Origin: Myxococcota bacterium
GTDB taxonomy: Bacteria; Myxococcota_A; UBA9160; UBA4427
NCBI GenBank assembly: GCA_028823175.1
Contig: JAPKBZ010000043.1
Coordinates: 1 to 34,865 of the forward strand
Length of the DNA: 34,865 nucleotides
Direction of reading: 5' to 3'
Under the pieces are notes generated by a model. That model searched no databases. It saw nothing but the letters and a program-made list of their open reading frames with translations, and was not told where the DNA came from. This document shows, piece by piece, positions 23,517 through 30,898 of the stretch. Position numbers and translations under genes: made by a program. Numbering within the stretch: position 1 is the stretch's first letter; every line of letters starts with the position of its first letter.

Positions 23517-24833
23517 TCAGGGAGCCGCCTCGACCATGGGACGCTCGCTGTAGCTCCCCGGCTCGAAGGGCTCCTGCAACGCCGCTTCCGCGATCATCCC
23601 CGCCCGGGGGTTGAAGCGGGGGGCCTTGAGGCCGAGAACCCGACGGTATTCCTTCACGGCTTCCGATCGCTGATCCCGGCTGTCCCTGACCTGGCCGCGC
23701 ACCAGATACAACCAGGCACCTCCCCAAATCGGCAGGTCCCCCGCCTCCGCATCCATGGGCTCGAGGAGTTCCCAGGCGCGGTCACTCTGCCCCTGGAGCA
23801 GAAGAGCCTGGGCCCGCAGAATCCGGGCGAGCCCAAGGCGAGCCTTCGCCTCGGCTTCGGTGGGGCTCGCCTCTTCGAGGGCTAGGGCGGTCTCGATGGC
23901 CTCGTCATAAAGCCCGATCTTCAGCTGGACTTCGACCAATTCGGAGTGAAAGAGCGCGTTGCCGGGAAAGAAGGCGTGAAGTTGTTTCCCGGTCTCCAAG
24001 GCAGCGGGCAAATCCATGGGGGCATGGTAAGTGTGGACATTCATCAAAATGAATGCCGCCCCCGGCGCATGCAGGCTGCCACTTTCCCGAACGAGTTGAA
24101 GGTTCCGAAGCCCCTCCGCTCGATCCCCCTTCGGGACGAACCAGAGCCAGCTCATCCACTTGACCACCTTTGGAGCGATATCGGTGTAGTAGGCATAGAG
24201 CCCGAGGGCGTAGCGTGTATCCATCCGATCCGGGTCCAACGCGAGAACGCGCTCGAGGAGTTCCCTGCCGCGCTCGCCCTCGCGTCCCGCCCGTAAATAG
24301 TTGCCCCGCACACCGTTGAGGCGGGCCCGATTGAAGAGTGCAGCGCCCTTCTGGTGGAGCGCATCGATATCCGAGGGGTTCGCATCGAGGCGAACGTTTG
24401 CAAGAGCGATGGCTTCCTTGCTCGCTGCCAGAATAACCGCGTCGTTGCGAGTGGAGCCTTCGTCGAGCATCAGTCGCCACCAAGCGGTATCGATTTCGCC
24501 GAGGGCCGCGGCCCCATCGTCGGGCGCGAACAGGCGCAACTCTTCCCAGATTCCGGCGGCATCGGCGAAGCGTCCGTCAAAATTCGCCCGCATCCCTCTC
24601 TCGATGAGAAGGCATTTCTGACTCGCCCGGGGCAGACTTTCGAAGTTCGAACTCGCCACCTCTTCGCCGCAGGCTGAAATTTCCGAGAACCAGGCAACCG
24701 CCTCTCCCGCCGAAGCCGGGCCCGCCAAGAGCAGGCCGAGACTCGCTGTCCGGAGCAAAGCCCTCTTCCCCCAGCGAAGCCAACTGCCGGCCGAAGCCTC
24801 TCTGGCCCGGCTTTGCCCTGTTCCTGCTCTCAC
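23517..24833 (-). CDS. Exported tetratricopeptide-like repeat protein
   Basis: 438 residues from a GTG at 24833, preceded by a purine-rich GGGGGTGAGG. A signal peptide ends around ALLRTASLGLLLAGPASA (about residue 42). The mature protein is an array of helix pairs of TPR character: FADAAGIWEELRLFAPDDGAAA, RGRELLERVLALDPDRMDTRYALG, AALETGKQLHAFFPGNALFHSELVEV and AVKEYRRVLGLKAPRFNPRAG. A run KVVKWMSWLWFVPKGDR in the middle is hydrophobic and could touch the membrane. No enzymatic domain is visible; it is probably a periplasmic scaffold. It is divergent from the CoA-transferase gene, with 128 nt between starts that must hold both promoters. Confidence 0.82.
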   Translation of the reverse strand: MRAGTGQSRAREASAGSWLRWGKRALLRTASLGLLLAGPASAGEAVAWFSEISACGEEVASSNFESLPRASQKCLLIERGMRANFDGRFADAAGIWEELRLFAPDDGAAALGEIDTAWWRLMLDEGSTRNDAVILAASKEAIALANVRLDANPSDIDALHQKGAALFNRARLNGVRGNYLRAGREGERGRELLERVLALDPDRMDTRYALGLYAYYTDIAPKVVKWMSWLWFVPKGDRAEGLRNLQLVRESGSLHAPGAAFILMNVHTYHAPMDLPAALETGKQLHAFFPGNALFHSELVEVQLKIGLYDEAIETALALEEASPTEAEAKARLGLARILRAQALLLQGQSDRAWELLEPMDAEAGDLPIWGGAWLYLVRGQVRDSRDQRSEAVKEYRRVLGLKAPRFNPRAGMIAEAALQEPFEPGSYSERPMVEAAP

Positions 24834-24961
24834 CCCTCACCCCCTTGATCAAATACCCGACCGGCTTTCAAGTCGTCTTTCGCGCCCCGGAAACCTATCA
24901 TCTCCCGGCTATTGCGGAATCCTTCCTTCGCGATCTTGCGAAGCTCGGCGTCGGAGAAAAA

Positions 24962-26161
24962 ATGGCCGGTCCCCTCGGCGACTATCGCGTCCTCGAACTC
25001 ACCTCCACCGTCTCGGGCCCGATGGCGGCCATGATCCTCGCAGACCAGGGAGCGGATGTCATCAAGATCGAGCCCCCTCTCCTCGGAGACAAGGGTCGTT
25101 TCCTGGGCAGCCAGCGCCGGGGCATGGGAGCCATGTTCGCGGTCTTGAACCGCAATAAGCGGTCGCTGGTGCTCGACCTCAAGAACGAAGACGACAAGAA
25201 CATCTTGATACAACTGGTCGAGGGCGCGGATGTGCTCCTCGAAAACTACCGGCCCGGCGTAGCGGCAAAGCTTGGCATCGACTACGCAACCCTCTCCAAG
25301 ATCAATCCACGTCTCGTCTACGCGTCGATTTCCGGCTACGGCCAGAGCGGGCCCTACCAGAACAGAAAGGTCTTCGACCCGCTCATCCAGGCCTCGACTG
25401 GGATCGCCGATGCCCAGGGAGGCGATAAGCCACAACTGATGGCGAGCATTGTCTTCGACAAGGTCACCGCCCTGACCACCGCCCAGACCATCACCGCGGC
25501 TCTCCTGGACCGGGAGAAGACAGGCCGGGGGCAGCACCTTCCGATTTCGATGCTGGAATCGGCGCTTTATTACGCCTGGCCCGATGTCATGTGGTCTCGC
25601 ACCCTGATAGGTGACGGTATCAACCACGCGGGTGAAATCGGTCACTGGTTCCAGATCTACAAGGTAAAGGATGGGTATGTCTCCATCGTACTTGTCCGGG
25701 ACGATGACCTCGAAGTCCTCTCCATCTGGCAGGGGGCAACCCTTCACACCGACGAGCGTTACCAGACCTTCCCCGCCCGTCTGGCACACGCGACCGAATT
25801 CCAAGAGGAGTTGGAAACCCTGCTCGCCGACCTCACGACGGATGAAATCTGCGAAAACCTGGACGCTTTCAATATTCCCGTCGCTCGGGTCAACTCCCTG
25901 GACGAAGTCCATGAGGATCCCCAGATCGTCCAGCAAGAGAGCCTGATCGAAACGACCCACCCGGTGATCGGGGACATGCGCTACCCCAGGCCTCCCTTCA
26001 ATTTCGAGGGCCAACCCGCCTTTCCCCGGCGCCATGCCGCCTTCCCAGGCGATCACGCCCGAGAGATCTTGAACGAATTGGCGGTCGATGAATCCGAAAT
26101 CGAACGCCTTGAGGCGCGCGATCGCGCCACCCAAGAATTCCTCAAGTCTCTCGCGGAGTAA
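24962..26161 (+). CDS. Class III (CaiB/BaiF) CoA-transferase
   Basis: 399 residues from the ATG at 24962, preceded by GGAGAAAAA. The frame is open 39 codons further, but family members begin as here, with GPLGDYRVLELTSTVSGP. It moves CoA between carboxylic acids via a covalent aspartyl intermediate. DQGADVIKIEPPLLGD is the nucleotide-site segment, LLENYRPGVAAKLGIDY is a family signature, and the nucleophile is Asp139 in KVFDPLIQAS. The C-terminal region contains RYPRPPFNFEG. Length and motif order are standard for formyl-CoA/bile-acid/carnitine CoA-transferase relatives. Substrate is not predictable. The DUF2288 gene follows by 65 nt on the same strand. Confidence 0.94.
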   Translation: MAGPLGDYRVLELTSTVSGPMAAMILADQGADVIKIEPPLLGDKGRFLGSQRRGMGAMFAVLNRNKRSLVLDLKNEDDKNILIQLVEGADVLLENYRPGVAAKLGIDYATLSKINPRLVYASISGYGQSGPYQNRKVFDPLIQASTGIADAQGGDKPQLMASIVFDKVTALTTAQTITAALLDREKTGRGQHLPISMLESALYYAWPDVMWSRTLIGDGINHAGEIGHWFQIYKVKDGYVSIVLVRDDDLEVLSIWQGATLHTDERYQTFPARLAHATEFQEELETLLADLTTDEICENLDAFNIPVARVNSLDEVHEDPQIVQQESLIETTHPVIGDMRYPRPPFNFEGQPAFPRRHAAFPGDHAREILNELAVDESEIERLEARDRATQEFLKSLAE

Positions 26162-26226
26162 GCGCGAAGCGGAACCGCGAGGGGCGGACCAAAATCTGTC
26201 CCGGAACGAGTCGGCGAGGACGCAGA

Positions 26227-26547
26227 ATGGATTCGAAAAAAAAGACCGAGAACGCTGAGGACAATGAACTTCGCGAGAAGCTGAGAGGCGAAGTGGATTT
26301 CGCGCCGTGGCAAGCTCTGCGCGCCCACGCCGAGGCCGAGCGACTCTTCCTCGCCGCGTCCGATCTCGATCTCGTCGAAATCGGAATCGCTCTGGCCCGA
26401 GACCAGCCTGAACCGGTCGACGAGTGGATCGCGGCCGGCCAACTGGGGCGGCCTTCCGCCCCCCAGCTTGAAAAATGGACCGAGGCGGACGAACAGATCT
26501 TCCGCTGCCTGATCGTCGCGCCCTTCGTGCTCGCCCAGGAAACCTGA
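26227..26547 (+). CDS. DUF2288 family protein
   Basis: 106 residues. It matches the DUF2288 pattern: LREKLRGEVDFAPWQALRAH at the start, AERLFLAASDLDLVEIGIALARDQ in the middle, then VDEWIAAGQLGRPSAPQLEKWTEAD and the closing LIVAPFVLAQE. It is a small soluble protein of unknown function found in several proteobacterial lineages. GAGGA precedes the ATG by about 6 nt. It probably follows the CoA-transferase on one transcript and ends at a hairpin shared with the convergent crotonase gene. Confidence 0.88.
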   Translation: MDSKKKTENAEDNELREKLRGEVDFAPWQALRAHAEAERLFLAASDLDLVEIGIALARDQPEPVDEWIAAGQLGRPSAPQLEKWTEADEQIFRCLIVAPFVLAQET

Positions 26548-26563
26548 CCGCGCCGTACTCCCC

Positions 26564-26588
26564 ACGTTCCCCGTGCGAAGGGGAATGT
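26564..26588. terminator. Hairpin between convergent DUF2288 and crotonase genes
   Basis: ACGTTCCCC (26564-26572) pairs with GGGGAATGT (26580-26588) around a 7-nt loop, with one G-U pair. It lies in the 51-nt gap between two converging genes and could end transcripts from both sides. No U tract is visible. Confidence 0.42.
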
Positions 26589-26598
26589 CGAAACCGGT

Positions 26599-27390
26599 CT
26601 ATTCGCCGGTAAAAACGGGTGGGCGCTTCTCCAGAAAGGCCCTCATCCCCTCGGCCTGATCCCGACTACTGCCGCAGCGCAGGACCGCGGCTCGTTCCGC
26701 GGCCAGGCCTTCGGCCAGCGGGGCCTCACCGGCGCCCACGACGCAGCGAAGAACGCCCGCAACGGCGACCGGCGGCATCGCGGCGAGTTCCCGAGCCAGG
26801 GACAGGGCGGCGGCCTTGAGTTCCGAAAGCGGATGCACCTCCTGGACCAGGCCGATCCGAAGGGCCTCGGGACCATCGATCTTCTTGGCCCGCAGGATCA
26901 AGTCCAGGGCGGCGTCCCGCCCCACACAACGGGTCAGGCGCGCCGTCCCCCCCCAGGCGGGCACAGCGCCCAGGTCGAGTTCCGGGAGCCCGATTTGCGC
27001 GCCCTCCGCCGCGGCCAACCTAAAATGACAGGCGAGCGGGAGTTCTAGGCCGCCCCCGAGGCAATACCCGAAGAGGGTCGCGATGGAGGGCTTGTCCATA
27101 TTCTCGATGGCGGCAAGAACGCGCAGTCGCTGGTCGAAAACCGCTTCGGGTCCGCCCCGGGCAGCCGAACCCGATTGCAACTGTTTGAGATCCATCCCCA
27201 CCGAGAAATCCTTGTCACCCGCAGCGGTGAAGACGAGGACGCGAATTTCGGGATCCCTGGCCGCCTCCTCCACCGCCGCTTCGAGCGCATCCATGTACTC
27301 GAAGCTCATGCGGTTGATGGGGGGGTCGTTGTTGGTGAGGGTCAACACGCCCCCCTCGCGCTCGACAAGAAGTGCCTCGGATTGACTCAC
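26599..27390 (-). CDS. Enoyl-CoA hydratase/isomerase family (crotonase) protein
   Basis: 263 residues from a GTG at 27390 with GGAGG 6 nt upstream; the frame is open 34 codons further, but those would overlap the receptor gene's end. Crotonase signatures: NDPPINRMSFEYMDAL, VFTAAGDKDFSVGMDLK (first oxyanion-hole strand), FGYCLGGGLELPLACHFRLA with Glu116, and GLPELDLGAVPAWGGTARL with Glu137. Both catalytic glutamates of enoyl-CoA hydratases are in place. It probably hydrates a trans-2-enoyl-CoA during fatty-acid or related degradation. It lies 28 nt downstream of the TonB receptor gene on the same strand and may be co-transcribed, an unusual pairing with no obvious metabolic reason. Confidence 0.92.
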   Translation of the reverse strand: MSQSEALLVEREGGVLTLTNNDPPINRMSFEYMDALEAAVEEAARDPEIRVLVFTAAGDKDFSVGMDLKQLQSGSAARGGPEAVFDQRLRVLAAIENMDKPSIATLFGYCLGGGLELPLACHFRLAAAEGAQIGLPELDLGAVPAWGGTARLTRCVGRDAALDLILRAKKIDGPEALRIGLVQEVHPLSELKAAALSLARELAAMPPVAVAGVLRCVVGAGEAPLAEGLAAERAAVLRCGSSRDQAEGMRAFLEKRPPVFTGE

Positions 27391-27418
27391 GCGTGCCTCC
27401 AATCGTTTCGACCCTGAC

Positions 27419-29515
27419 CTACTCGAAGCTGTAGGCGATGCCCAGGCCACCCTGGATCTCAAGCCCTGCCGCGGGCTCGTAATAGCGGCCAAAGCTCGCG
27501 TTCAAGCGAACATTGTCGTTGTAGACCGTATCCGTGATATTGCTCGCCGAAACATAGGGAGTGATGCGCCACGCCCCGACCTCGGCCTTCCAGCCCATGC
27601 GAAGATCGAGCGTCCCGTAAGCCTCTGTACGCACCGTGTTCGCATCGTCGGCGTAGAAGGCTCCAACGGCGCGCGCCTCTATGCCGGCAAAGAAACCCGA
27701 GGGGTGAAGGTAGAGGAGTTCGGCGTAGAAGGTGTTCTCGGGTACGCCGGGCAGCTGATTCCCCGCGAGGTTCTTCGCCCCATTCTCGAGCACATAATCG
27801 GTGAATTCTGCGCTGGAGTACGTGTACGAAGTCGTGAGTTCGACCCCGTCCCAGAGTTGCGCGGTCAGCATGGCTTCGAAACCCGTGCGCTCGGTCCGCC
27901 CGGCGTTGCGAAAATAGGTCTCGTCGTCAATTTCGTAGGGGATCAGTTCGTCCGAGGTCTTGATATGGTAGAGCGCAAAGGCGTACCGCAACCGCCCCGA
28001 CAAAAGACCCTTCACCCCCGCCTCGTAGTTGATGGCGCGCTGGGCCTGAAGATTGGGGTTGAACCCGCCGCCTGCGGGATTGCGGAATTCGGTGGTGGTG
28101 GGTGGCTCAAAGGACGTCGAAATTCGTAGATAGGGGTTCAGCGCCTGCTGGGGATTCCAGCGAAAGGAAACAGCGGGGCTCCACTCGTTAAAATCGACCC
28201 GGCCCGACGCATCGGGCGCGCCTCCGCCCGGGGCGAGATGATCGTCCAAGCGATAGCGGAGATTGTCGAAGCCCAGGGAGAAGGTCAGGGCAAAATCCCG
28301 GGGGAGCGCCAGCTCGTCGCGAACGAAAACGCGCAGGCTCGTTACATCTTCGGCCTGATCGAGAGTCCTGGCTCCTGCGCTGGTTCGGGTCCGGTCATCC
28401 CATTGGCCCTCGGCGTCAAACCCGACTAGGAGCGAGTTTGCGAGCCCGAAGAACTCGTCTTGGTACTCGTGCTGGACGCTGGCGCCGGCAAATGTCCTGC
28501 CGAGTCCGCCGCTCACGCCCACAGGCGGGATCGGAAGCCGATTCGCGAAATCCCGCCAGCCATACCAGGCCGCGGCCGTGGTCTCGTGCTTGTCGCCCGA
28601 GCGGCGGCGGTAGCGAAGGCCCGTGGTGACCTGTTTCAGGTCTTCCCCCGCGTCGAATTTCAGGTTATTGGGCGCGGCCTGGCGCCGATCCGCCTGGACT
28701 TCGGCTTCCTTGAGGCCTCCCGGGTCGTCGGCGATGGGCGCATCCACAAAATTCAGGATCCCGGTCAGCTCGGAATCCTCGTCGACCTGCCATTCGATCC
28801 GGCTGTTGAGCATGGTGTTTTCCATCCGGCTGTGCTCTCGGTAGCCCTCGACCTCCTGATGGGAAAGCCCGACCAGGACGCCCACCGAACCCTCGCGCAC
28901 CGTCGCCTTGGCGTCGTAGCTGCGGTAGCCGTAATCGCCAAATCCGACCCGCCCTTCGGCATGGCGTCCCTCGCCGATGGCCTGGCTCTCCACCCGGATC
29001 ACGCCTCCCGCCGCGCTCCCGTAGAGGGAGGACGAGGGGCCCCGAATCACTTCGATGCGGCCGGCGGTCGAGAGCTGCAGGGTATCGAGTTGCCCCTGGC
29101 CGTCGGGCAACGTGGCGGGGATGCCATCGACGATGAGCTTGACCCCGCGAAGCCCGAACCGCGCCCGGGCGCCAAACCCGCGGATCGAGATCCGGAGATC
29201 TTGGGCAAAATTCTGATCGTTCTGGGTGAATACGCCTGGGATCCGGCCGAGGGACTCGCCCAGGGTGAGTTGGGGCCGGGCCAACTGGATCTCCTCGAGG
29301 TCGACGACCCCGATGGCCGCCGGCGTCTCGAGCACGGTGGTCGCCACGCGACTGCCCTGGACGACGATTTCGTCGAGCATGGGATCGAACCCGGGGGATT
29401 CCTCGCTAGCTCGAGCGTTTGCCAACCCCAGAGTCAGCCCGCTCACGAGGATCACGAGGAATCCGGGCACAGTGCAGGGGAAGCGTCCAAGAGCACCGAA
29501 TCCGCGATGAATCAC
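27419..29515 (-). CDS. TonB-dependent outer-membrane receptor
   Basis: 698 residues from a GTG at 29515 with GGGAGAG upstream; earlier in-frame codons would run into the terminator of the bufferin operon. The signal peptide is around TVPGFLVILVSGLTLGLANARA. The plug begins with a TonB-box-like EIVVQGSRV, then PAAIGVVDLEEI, LGESLGRIPGVF, ISIRGFGARARFGLRGVKLIVDGIP and IEVIRGPSSSLYGSAAGGVI. The 22-strand barrel runs to the C terminus and ends GLGIAYSFE, with a terminal Phe one residue from the end. It resembles FecA/OmpR-like iron or siderophore receptors, with an ARARFGLRG plug strand. The ligand is unknown; a copper or metallophore ligand is possible because of the neighbouring bufferin genes. 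No N-terminal signalling domain or ECF pair is present. Confidence 0.93.
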   Translation of the reverse strand: MIHRGFGALGRFPCTVPGFLVILVSGLTLGLANARASEESPGFDPMLDEIVVQGSRVATTVLETPAAIGVVDLEEIQLARPQLTLGESLGRIPGVFTQNDQNFAQDLRISIRGFGARARFGLRGVKLIVDGIPATLPDGQGQLDTLQLSTAGRIEVIRGPSSSLYGSAAGGVIRVESQAIGEGRHAEGRVGFGDYGYRSYDAKATVREGSVGVLVGLSHQEVEGYREHSRMENTMLNSRIEWQVDEDSELTGILNFVDAPIADDPGGLKEAEVQADRRQAAPNNLKFDAGEDLKQVTTGLRYRRRSGDKHETTAAAWYGWRDFANRLPIPPVGVSGGLGRTFAGASVQHEYQDEFFGLANSLLVGFDAEGQWDDRTRTSAGARTLDQAEDVTSLRVFVRDELALPRDFALTFSLGFDNLRYRLDDHLAPGGGAPDASGRVDFNEWSPAVSFRWNPQQALNPYLRISTSFEPPTTTEFRNPAGGGFNPNLQAQRAINYEAGVKGLLSGRLRYAFALYHIKTSDELIPYEIDDETYFRNAGRTERTGFEAMLTAQLWDGVELTTSYTYSSAEFTDYVLENGAKNLAGNQLPGVPENTFYAELLYLHPSGFFAGIEARAVGAFYADDANTVRTEAYGTLDLRMGWKAEVGAWRITPYVSASNITDTVYNDNVRLNASFGRYYEPAAGLEIQGGLGIAYSFE

Positions 29516-29543
29516 GCGATCTCTCCCGATCAAGAGGGCGAAC

Positions 29544-29575
29544 AGAATAATGGACGAAAAGAATAATGGGCGAAT
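29544..29575 (-). promoter_or_regulatory. Tandem 16-bp repeat in the TonB receptor leader (candidate operator)
   Basis: Two adjacent copies, AGAATAATGGACGAAA (29544-29559) and AGAATAATGGGCGAAT (29560-29575), match at 14 of 16 positions. They sit 29-60 nt upstream of the receptor start. On the minus strand each copy contains CATTATTCT. The exact 16-bp spacing and the position at the promoter suggest two binding sites for a regulator, perhaps a metal-responsive one. No -35/-10 pair is clear. Confidence 0.5.
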
Positions 29576-29651
29576 CAATCGCGCGGCAGCATAGCGACTC
29601 GCGCGAGCGACAGGGGAGCCCTGAGCGTCCCCAGCGCTCTGCGCGATCGCC

Positions 29652-29692
29652 AAAAAAGAAGCCCCAGGTCATCCAAAGATGCCTGGGGCTTC
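29652..29692 (-). terminator. Strong Rho-independent terminator of the bufferin operon
   Basis: A perfect 11-bp stem (GAAGCCCCAGG 29658-29668 / CCTGGGGCTTC 29682-29692) with a 13-nt loop is followed on the minus strand by six T residues (A tract at 29652-29657). It stands 25 nt after the precursor-gene stop codon and separates the bufferin genes from the TonB receptor gene. Confidence 0.9.
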
Positions 29693-29717
29693 CCGGTCCC
29701 GATTGTATCGGGTTCGT

Positions 29718-29999
29718 CTAGTCTTTCTTGGGCTTGAGGCTGCCACCGACGATCTTCTCGCAGCTTCCCTCCGGCATGAAGACCCACTCATTCGGTGCCC
29801 CGTCCTCCTTGCCACGGCCGCCGCAACGGTGCTCGGCGTTATGACAATCGTTCATGCCCTTCTTGGCGACGCCGTAGCACTTCTCGTGGCCTTCCCAGGT
29901 GGGCTTGGCTTCGGCCTGGCTGGCTGCAGTCGCGAGCCCCAGGGTCAAAACGCTTCCCAGCGCCAATCGAAATGCCTTGCGGTTGCCTGATTCCTTCAT
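29718..29999 (-). CDS. bufA1: DUF2282 bufferin-type metallophore precursor peptide
   Basis: 93 residues from the ATG at 29999, with GGGAG 8 nt upstream; a GTG 13 codons earlier has no such site. A signal peptide ends at Ala31 (LALGSVLTLGLATAASQAEA). The mature 62 residues carry the DUF2282 core: KCYGVAKKGMNDC, HRCGG, EWVFMPEGSCEKIVGG, with cysteines 41, 52, 59 and 80. In the described bufferin type 1 peptides the central cysteines are converted to thiooxazoles and the outer pair forms a disulphide. The product binds copper in the periplasm. That assignment comes from the family, not from this sequence. The precursor gene lies last in the cluster, 65 nt after bufC, and ends at a strong terminator. 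Confidence 0.9.
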   Translation of the reverse strand: MKESGNRKAFRLALGSVLTLGLATAASQAEAKPTWEGHEKCYGVAKKGMNDCHNAEHRCGGRGKEDGAPNEWVFMPEGSCEKIVGGSLKPKKD

Positions 30000-30064
30000 G
30001 CTTGCTGCTCCCTTTTCGGTTGTCGTGCTCGTGCTCACCTGAATTGGTTCAGAGAACTCGCGGC

Positions 30065-30898
30065 CTAGATCGGTTCCCCGCCGACCACCCAGCCCCTTTC
30101 GAAGAGCACCTCGATCGTAGTCAATATCGGCAGGTTTTCCTCGGGGTTGATCCCCGAATCCCGGCTCTGGCCCTCTGATCGGCGCAGAGCGCCCGCGAGT
30201 TCGAGTTGCTTGACGACGGGCTCACCCTCTGAAATCGAAAGAAGAATGGGCCACAAGCTCGGCTCAACAAGATCCGCGTGAATTTCGGCTCCCTGGCGAA
30301 AGACAAGGATCCGCTCCCCCGGTGCCCGGCGGTCGAGGGTCCAACCGCCCTCGATTCGACGGTCCTGATGGGCTTCCCAGAGGGTGAGCACCGGATGAGC
30401 GGAGGCCAAAAGGGTCGCCGAGGGAGAGAGCAGAAAGCGCCAGCGTTCGGGCTCGTCGGCAATCGCTTGCCCAAGCACCCCCGGCGCATGGGGCGGAGGG
30501 GGCCAGGATGCCGAATAGGCGTTGTGAAGCCCCAGTTCCAGGCGGGCCGTATCGGCCAGATAAGGCAGCCGGGAGAGGAAATCCAGACTCGCCACGAACT
30601 CCGGAAAGGCGTCACCCACCCGCGCCAGGTCTGCATGCCGTGACGGAATCCCACGCAAATAGAGATTCGCAACGGTTCGGAAACAGTCCTCGCCTACGAG
30701 TTCAGCACACACCGGAAAAATCTCACCCAAGGATTCGGTCATGCAATTTCCGACCGCGCTCCGATAGATGGCCAGACTTGCCGGGGCGTCGAGCCTCGGC
30801 ATGAGATCCAGATTTTCCGCCGCGGCAGCCACCGACGGGCTCTCGGGGCCCTCGGCGTAGAGCGCCTCAGAAAACGCTTGTTGAAGCTCACGAAGCAT
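30065..30898 (-). CDS. bufC: DUF2063 bufferin biosynthesis partner protein (BufC/HvfC-like)
   Basis: 277 residues. The N-terminal DUF2063 domain covers about residues 3-95 (LRELQQAFSEALYA, then LAIYRSAVGNCMTESLGEIFPVCAELVGEDCFRTVANLYL). It is followed by FPEFVASLDFLSRLPYLADTARLELGLHNAY, typical of the family. The C-terminal half, with LVFRQGAEIHADLVEPSLW, is less conserved. In characterised systems this protein pairs with the DUF692 enzyme and recognises the precursor peptide. Its ATG lies 11 nt inside the end of bufB, so the two are translationally coupled. bufA follows after 65 nt. Confidence 0.9.
   Translation of the reverse strand: MLRELQQAFSEALYAEGPESPSVAAAAENLDLMPRLDAPASLAIYRSAVGNCMTESLGEIFPVCAELVGEDCFRTVANLYLRGIPSRHADLARVGDAFPEFVASLDFLSRLPYLADTARLELGLHNAYSASWPPPPHAPGVLGQAIADEPERWRFLLSPSATLLASAHPVLTLWEAHQDRRIEGGWTLDRRAPGERILVFRQGAEIHADLVEPSLWPILLSISEGEPVVKQLELAGALRRSEGQSRDSGINPEENLPILTTIEVLFERGWVVGGEPI

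Noticed and set aside
28460..29566. 368-residue plus-strand ORF opposite the TonB receptor
   Set aside because: The receptor's plug and barrel motifs are on the minus strand; this frame has no family features.
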